NCBI GenBank assembly: GCA_007119405.1
Contig: SKPT01000114.1
Location: 1-9,229, forward strand
Origin: Phycisphaeraceae bacterium
GTDB lineage: Bacteria > Planctomycetota > Phycisphaerae > Phycisphaerales > Phycisphaeraceae
Length of the DNA stretch: 9,229 nt
Direction of reading: 5' to 3'
Positions 5,931 to 9,229 of the stretch are shown piece by piece. The notes beneath the pieces are model-generated. The model was not told where the DNA came from, searched no databases, and worked only from the letters and a program-made list of their open reading frames with translations. The stretch's first letter is position 1; every line of letters starts with the position of its first letter. The translations under genes were made by a program, and so were the position numbers.

Positions 5931-6555
5931 GAAGCAGGCCCACCTTGGCCACCGACACCTGCCCCTCGTACCCCTGCCGGGTCCATCCGGCGGGGCCGAG
6001 CTGGCCTTTCTCGCGTCCTCCAGTGTGCCGACGCCCGGAGACATGCTGGCTGAGCGGCCGGCGTCGTGCTGGGGTCCGAAGACCACGCGGCTTGTCACAC
6101 CAGTCTAACCGACCAGCCCGTCCGATGAAACACGAACAGAATGTGAATCCGCCCAAGAACCGGGCCGGCGTCACCTGTACCGCCTGCGGCCCTTCGCTGC
6201 CCCCGCGGCAGCCACGCCGCCTCGCGGTGGCGCCCGGAAAGCCAGGTAGCAGCCGGTGATCTTCGCCACTGCCGTGACCACGCATTGCCCGGTCGCCAGC
6301 CACCCGCGCGCACGGGCCTGGAATCCCGCTCAATGGGTCCGCTTCCCACACCGCGGCCTACGGCGATCGTCGGCCGCGTCTTCAAACACGAAGCGTTAGT
6401 TCGACTCCGGGCGTTGGGCCGGTCGCTGGGGCGTCGCATCGGGCGTTGTAATGTTCGGTAGAGTGGCCATCGACGTGCCGTAATCGTCGAATCATTGTCG
6501 TCGACTCGTGTCTGGGGCTGGAGCGGGTACGGAAGCGAGCCCGAAGTGGGCGGAT
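5931..6555. other. Long stretch without a supported gene
   Basis: Frames on both strands are long only because stops are rare in GC-rich DNA; none has a family match or a ribosome binding site. The best small candidate is ATG 6125 to TGA 6259 on the plus strand (44 codons with a C-x2-C), which I do not support as a gene. A 7-bp inverted repeat, CGCGGCC 6352-6358 with GGCCGCG 6372-6378, is the only clear structure. The end of the stretch should have carried the rest of the IstB gene but shows no similarity to it. Confidence 0.45.
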
Positions 6556-6720
6556 ACCGCTGTTGCCGACCAGGCGGACGTTGTGATGCTGATCGACCCA
6601 CTGGCCGCGGATCAGTTCCAGCACCTGTTGCCTGTTCAGCGACGGCATGGCAGTGAAGTCGAAGCTGTCCAAGTCCTTGTGCACCGGAAAGTCGGCCTGT
6701 CGGCTGCGGCTGGCAAACGC
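6556..6720 (-). pseudogene. istB: IstB-like IS21-family ATPase, internal fragment
   Basis: The minus strand encodes RQADFPVHKDLDSFDFTAMP, then SLNRQQVLELIRGQWVDQHH and NVRLVGNSG. This is the stretch just before the Walker A motif of IstB helpers, where the family reads F-P-x-x-K-x-L-x-x-F-D-F-x-x-x-P-S-L and then G-N/P-x-G-x-G-K-T-H. The reading stops matching exactly after GNSG (6567-6556), so the lysine and threonine of Walker A and all downstream parts are missing. At the N-terminal side similarity stops near 6720, where a recombinase fragment begins on the other strand. IstB loads and regulates the IS21 transposase IstA; no IstA remnant was seen. About 55 codons remain of a gene normally about 250 codons long. 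Confidence 0.68.
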
Positions 6721-6842
6721 ATTGGCTGGCGCAACAAGCTCTGGATGACGAAGGCGGGCCACGCCCGCGGCGGGGGGCCGATGGATATGGGCGCCCTGTG
6801 GCGAATCCTGACCAACGTGATCTAATTGCGAAGGTGGTCTAC
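6721..6842 (+). pseudogene. Large serine recombinase, fragment of the Recombinase domain
   Basis: The plus strand encodes IGWRNKLWMTKAGHARGG, then GPMDMGALWRILTNVI and a TAA at 6823-6825. The pattern W-x-x-K-G-x-x-R-G-G-x-P-x-x-x-G-x-L-x-R-L-L-T-N-x-x-Y-I-G-K-V is the conserved end of the PF07508 Recombinase domain of resolvase/invertase-type serine recombinases. If one base is restored in the Tyr codon at 6823, the frame continues as YIAKVVYV (to about 6842), just as expected, so a one-base deletion created the stop. The N-terminal catalytic domain with its serine and the C-terminal part are absent. The fragment abuts the IstB fragment, which is on the opposite strand. Confidence 0.62.
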
Positions 6843-7448
6843 GTCCCCTGATTTCCCCGTGCTCGACGTCGCGGCGGGGCTGACCCGCCTGAAGGCGGAG
6901 CGCGCGTTCGGCCCGTCGCTGATTGAGCACGAGAAGGTACGCCCCCACCGGCGCCAGCGTCGGTGAAGCCCCCATTTACTGCCAAGAACGCTCGCTGCGT
7001 GTGTTTTTGAGATTGAACAGGAGAATAAGATCCGATCCTGTATACTGCAAAACCGTCGCCTGCTCTCTCGCAGGAATACCTCGCCTGGGGCATCTCAGAA
7101 GCCTTAATCCTATGTGACGAAAACTTTTAACGGGCATGGAACGCCCTTGAGCCTCGGCTAACATTTCGCCGGGACTCACACTTGGGTTTGATGCAGTGGC
7201 CGGCGGTGCCGCTACTGAAAGAGAAAGGGCTGTGCAGGAACCGTTGTCGGCTTCGGTGGCAGATCACGACCTGAACACAGAGGTCGAGGGTATCGCTAAG
7301 AGCCCCGCCGGCATCGCGGAGCCGCCGGCGTGAACGGGCGATCGGACGCGGACAGGCGCCGCTGCGGCCACAGCCATCGCGCCCAGGCCAGGCACGGGCA
7401 AGTTGTCGATCATTCGGCCCAACCCGTCGGCGACATGACGCACACGCC
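6843..7448. other. No supported gene; locally less GC-rich
   Basis: Positions about 6975-7140 are visibly richer in A and T than the flanks, suggesting DNA of another origin. Small inverted repeats are ACAGGA 7017-7022 with TCCTGT 7036-7041 and CCTGC 7059-7063 with GCAGG 7070-7074. A plus-strand open frame at about 7147-7333 ending in AEPPA has no good start codon. Minus-strand frames over 7264-7473 lack a ribosome binding site and start only at TTG. None is supported as a gene. Confidence 0.4.
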
Positions 7449-7715
7449 TCACCCAGGCCACCACCCCAGCCAACGCTCATACAGCGCACCGCCAACGCAC
7501 GATCACGCGCACGGCAAGCTCAGGTGCAAACGCCAACGCCGGTCGCTGCGCGTCAGCTTCGCCACCAGGCACATCAGATCCTGGATCACACGCCGCAGCC
7601 GCCGACGATGCTCGCGAAGCTTGCCCTGCCGATCACGCTTCGATCGCCCACTGACCTTGTGGTTGATGTCCATGCCCGCCTTGCACTGGCCGGTCGTCTC
7701 GGCCATCAAGTATGC
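7449..7715 (-). pseudogene. DDE transposase C-terminal remnant, possibly IS1380-like
   Basis: The minus strand encodes KLREHRRRLRRVIQDLMCLV, then AKLTRSDRRWRLHLSLPCA, a TGA at 7505-7503, and in the same frame SCVGGALYERWLGWWPG to a second TGA at 7451-7449. An Arg-rich helix followed by RRW-x-L-x-L/F and a closing ALYERWL-type end is what I recall at the C-terminus of IS1380-type DDE transposases, where the region between contains a short loop rather than a stop. The catalytic core is absent, and sequence upstream of about 7715 is not recognisable. Codon third positions are mostly G or C in this frame, which supports real former coding. The family assignment is uncertain; a transposase tail of another group is possible. 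Confidence 0.42.
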
Positions 7716-7921
7716 CGAGGTAGCGGTCGAAGGCGCGGGCGGCGTCGGCGGCGACGGTGGCACCGCTGGCGATGCCGTAAGGGAAACGCGATGGTTGGTG
7801 TCACTCAACCTTGGCGACCATGCGGCGAGGGCGACCGGGGGCGGGTCTGGCAGTCGAAGCCGTGGTGGAGACGCTGCACCCTGTTCGGCGGCCCGCCCGG
7901 GCACATGAGCCATCGAAGCCA

Positions 7922-8218
7922 TCACCGCCGACTGCCGCACTCGCTGCAATACCGCCCGCCGAGGCCGCGGTGGCCGCAGACGTCGCAGCGCCGGCCGAGC
8001 CAGCCCCGGCCCTCGCTGCCGCCGGGCGTTGCCAGCAGGATCAGCAGGGCCAGCAAGATCGTGATCGCGGTACCGGTGAGGAACTCGCGGCGGACGTGGC
8101 GGGCCAGATCGATCAGGCCCGTGTCCTGCAGCCAGGCGGCGATGACCATGACGTTGGCGATGCCCACGATCGCCAGCACGAGGCCGATGACCATCAGCTT
8201 GCGGATACCCAGTGACAT
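7922..8218 (-). CDS. Two-helix membrane protein with C-terminal zinc ribbon
   Basis: A 98-residue protein. Residues about 6-30 (VIGLVLAIVGIANVMVIAAW) and 46-64 (TGTAITILLALLILLA) are hydrophobic membrane helices joined by a polar loop. The last 21 residues are a zinc ribbon, with C78 and C81 in CDVC and C91 and C94 in CSEC. The start is certain: AGGAGG lies at 8230-8225, six bases ahead of ATG 8218. With no catalytic motif, it is perhaps a membrane-anchored adaptor or sensor. It diverges from the two zinc-ribbon genes on the plus strand, with a 207-base shared gap. The mobile-element debris begins just behind its stop. No family recognised. Confidence 0.75.
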   Translation of the reverse strand: MSLGIRKLMVIGLVLAIVGIANVMVIAAWLQDTGLIDLARHVRREFLTGTAITILLALLILLATPGGSEGRGWLGRRCDVCGHRGLGGRYCSECGSRR

Positions 8219-8267
8219 GTCGAACCTCCTTTCGGTGTCCGGTTGAACGTTCTACATCCAACTCGTC

Positions 8268-8296
8268 AGCATAGCGCCATCAGCGCCAGCGCGCAA
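8268..8296 (-). promoter_or_regulatory. Candidate sigma-70-like promoter of the membrane zinc-ribbon gene
   Basis: On the minus strand TTGCGC (8296-8291) and TATGCT (8273-8268) are separated by 17 bases. The -10 matches 4 of 6 consensus positions and the -35 only 3 of 6. It would start transcription about 40 bases before the start codon. The spacing is right but the hexamers are weak. Confidence 0.3.
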
Positions 8297-8407
8297 GAGG
8301 GTTGTGGTGAATTCAACGCGACAAGGTCAACGGCGATATCGACCGCGTCGCGTGTCGTCCCCGGGCCGTGCTCAGCAACGCTTATATAGGAGCGGTGCCT
8401 GCCATCT

Positions 8408-8417
8408 CACCATGGTG
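8408..8417. promoter_or_regulatory. 10-bp palindrome over the start region of the InsA-like zinc-ribbon gene
   Basis: CACCATGGTG is a perfect palindrome ending eight bases before ATG 8426 and overlapping the weak ribosome binding site GGTGA (8414-8418). An AT-rich TTATATA at 8382-8388 could be the -10 of the same gene, though no -35 is clear. A protein bound at the palindrome, or a short RNA hairpin, could limit translation of the two-gene unit. Confidence 0.28.
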
Positions 8418-8425
8418 ATCCACCG

Positions 8426-8623
8426 ATGACCCGCGGCCGACCGCCCAAGTGCATCCACTGCGGCAGCATCCGCTCCATCGCCAAGGGCTATCGCGAGACG
8501 CGCACGCTGGGCACGCGGCAGCTTCGCCAGTGCAGGGACTGCGGCCGCAGGTTCACGCCGCGCTACCAGCGCCGACGAGAGGAGACGCCAGCGTCGACCA
8601 GCGGGCCCGACGATGCGCACTGA
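8426..8623 (+). CDS. 65-aa zinc-ribbon protein, InsA-like fold
   Basis: C9 and C12 (CIHC) and C36 and C39 (CRDC) form a zinc ribbon with 23 residues between the pairs, and RQLRQCRDCGRRFTPRY follows the pattern of the N-terminal zinc domain of IS1 InsA and related transposases (C-x2-C, then Y/R-Q-C-x-x-C-x-R-x-F-T). The rest is a short basic and then acidic tail without the helix-turn-helix that would complete InsA, so this is probably a small nucleic-acid-binding protein and not a transposase. The ribosome binding site GGTGA is weak. Its TGA shares one base with the ATG of the next gene (TGATG), so the two are translationally coupled. It could also be a domesticated transposon fragment. Confidence 0.65.
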   Translation: MTRGRPPKCIHCGSIRSIAKGYRETRTLGTRQLRQCRDCGRRFTPRYQRRREETPASTSGPDDAH

Positions 8624-9229
8624 TGCCGCTTCCGCAATACATCACACTCATGGAGGAGCTTGACCAGTGGCTGGCCGCGGTGACAGGCCTCGTGCGCCGT
8701 GCCCGGCAGCTGTTCTACGAACTGGCGCTGGCCGGCCTGGCCTGTCCATCCTGCAGCGGGCCGCTGGTGATGATCCGTGAGGGGCGTTGCCAGTGCAGGC
8801 GATGCGGCAAACACCTGGACCCGACCCTTCAATTCCAGAGATGCCCCGCCTGCCACGGCCGTCTTGCCCTTCGCATCTGCCGCTACCGCTGCCGGCGCTG
8901 CGGGCAGGACGTGCCCTCGCGGTTTCTGTTTGACGGCAAGGTCTTCGACGCCGATTACTTCCGCCAGCGCATGGCCGAATCGCGCAATCGCCATCGGCAC
9001 CAGCGAACCCAGCGGCGGGAGGCGGCGGTGGCGACGCGGTCGAACGAGCTCGTGCTCGAGCCGGTGGATGAGGCCGCGCTTCCTTCGCTGGCCGCCGTGC
9101 TCAACGCACTGGTCGGCACAGGCGAGCCGGACCCGGTGCTGCTCGAGCAGGCCCGGCAGGCATTCGACCTGCCCCGGTACGAACGGCACGTGATGGCGCA
9201 TCTCGGCGAGCGGCCGATCACGCTGGAGC
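8623..9229 (+). CDS. Double zinc-ribbon protein, unknown function (3' end outside window)
   Basis: At least 202 residues, open to the window edge. After an N-terminal helix (EELDQWLAAVTGLVRRARQL) come two zinc ribbons: C41/C44 (CPSC) with C58/C61, and C74/C77 (CPAC) with C90/C93. C56 and C86 are extra cysteines. FLFDGKVFDADYFRQRM follows at about 101-117, then a basic helix and an acidic region to the edge. The two ribbons repeat the same layout, suggesting internal duplication. ATG 8623 overlaps the upstream stop by one base and has no ribosome binding site of its own, so it is read by re-initiation; a second ATG at 8650 is no better. No enzyme motif is visible, which suggests a nucleic-acid-binding subunit working with genes beyond the edge. 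Family not recognised. Confidence 0.7.
   Translation, partial: MPLPQYITLMEELDQWLAAVTGLVRRARQLFYELALAGLACPSCSGPLVMIREGRCQCRRCGKHLDPTLQFQRCPACHGRLALRICRYRCRRCGQDVPSRFLFDGKVFDADYFRQRMAESRNRHRHQRTQRREAAVATRSNELVLEPVDEAALPSLAAVLNALVGTGEPDPVLLEQARQAFDLPRYERHVMAHLGERPITLE

Noticed and set aside
6125..6259. A 44-codon plus-strand frame with a C-x2-C pair
   Set aside because: No ribosome binding site, only one cysteine pair, Pro/Arg-rich end and no family.
6390..6420. tRNA T-loop-like GTTCGACTCC
   Set aside because: The flanking bases do not form a five-pair T stem and no acceptor, D or anticodon arm is present.
6975..7140. Promoter or origin in the AT-richer patch
   Set aside because: TTGAAC and TATACT are 22 bases apart, too far for a promoter, and no iterons or DnaA-box clusters are seen.
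7147..7333. Plus-strand frame ending in EVEGIAKSPAGIAEPPA
   Set aside because: Protein-like composition but no usable start codon or ribosome binding site and no family match.
1..9229. CRISPR array or rRNA gene
   Set aside because: No regularly spaced direct repeats and no conserved rRNA stretches were found on either strand.

Overview
GC-rich bacterial DNA from a genome that is probably planctomycete-like (Planctomycetota, perhaps Phycisphaerae-type). The reasons are the paired agarase-like glycoside hydrolase and heparinase II/III-like genes, several small zinc-ribbon proteins, a DUF763 remnant and much mobile-element debris. This assignment is by gene style only. TGA acts as an ordinary stop here: it ends both large genes.

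Layout. Positions 1-120 look like the right end of an IS66-type insertion sequence. After a gene-free leader with a 14-bp perfect palindrome comes a tight two-gene operon on the plus strand: a clan GH-A glycoside hydrolase (486-1895) and a heparinase II/III-family polysaccharide lyase (1918-3690). Neither has a signal peptide, so the pair probably finishes the breakdown of imported oligosaccharides in the cytoplasm. Next is a decayed DUF763 gene on the minus strand (3887-4161), broken by two frameshifts and missing most of its C-terminal part. It is followed by a small plus-strand gene split by one in-frame TGA (4401-4790) and an 88-aa coiled-coil-like protein (4974-5240). The convergent gap 5241-5552 holds strong nested inverted repeats and a possible pseudoknot. 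It precedes the 3' end of a minus-strand gene for a stand-alone CBM48/AMPK-beta-like domain protein (5553-5873).

Positions 5931-7921 are mostly without intact genes and form a mobile-element graveyard. They contain an IstB (IS21) ATPase fragment on the minus strand, joined directly to a serine-recombinase fragment on the plus strand, and further on the C-terminal end of a DDE transposase with an internal stop.

The right end is intact and zinc-rich. A minus-strand two-helix membrane protein with a C-terminal zinc ribbon (7922-8218) diverges from a plus-strand pair: a 65-aa InsA-like zinc ribbon (8426-8623) and a protein with two zinc ribbons (8623 to beyond the window edge), overlapping by one base as TGATG. 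The partner genes beyond the edge are unknown. This coupled pair is the best candidate in the window for part of an undescribed system, but the window does not show enough to assign a function.
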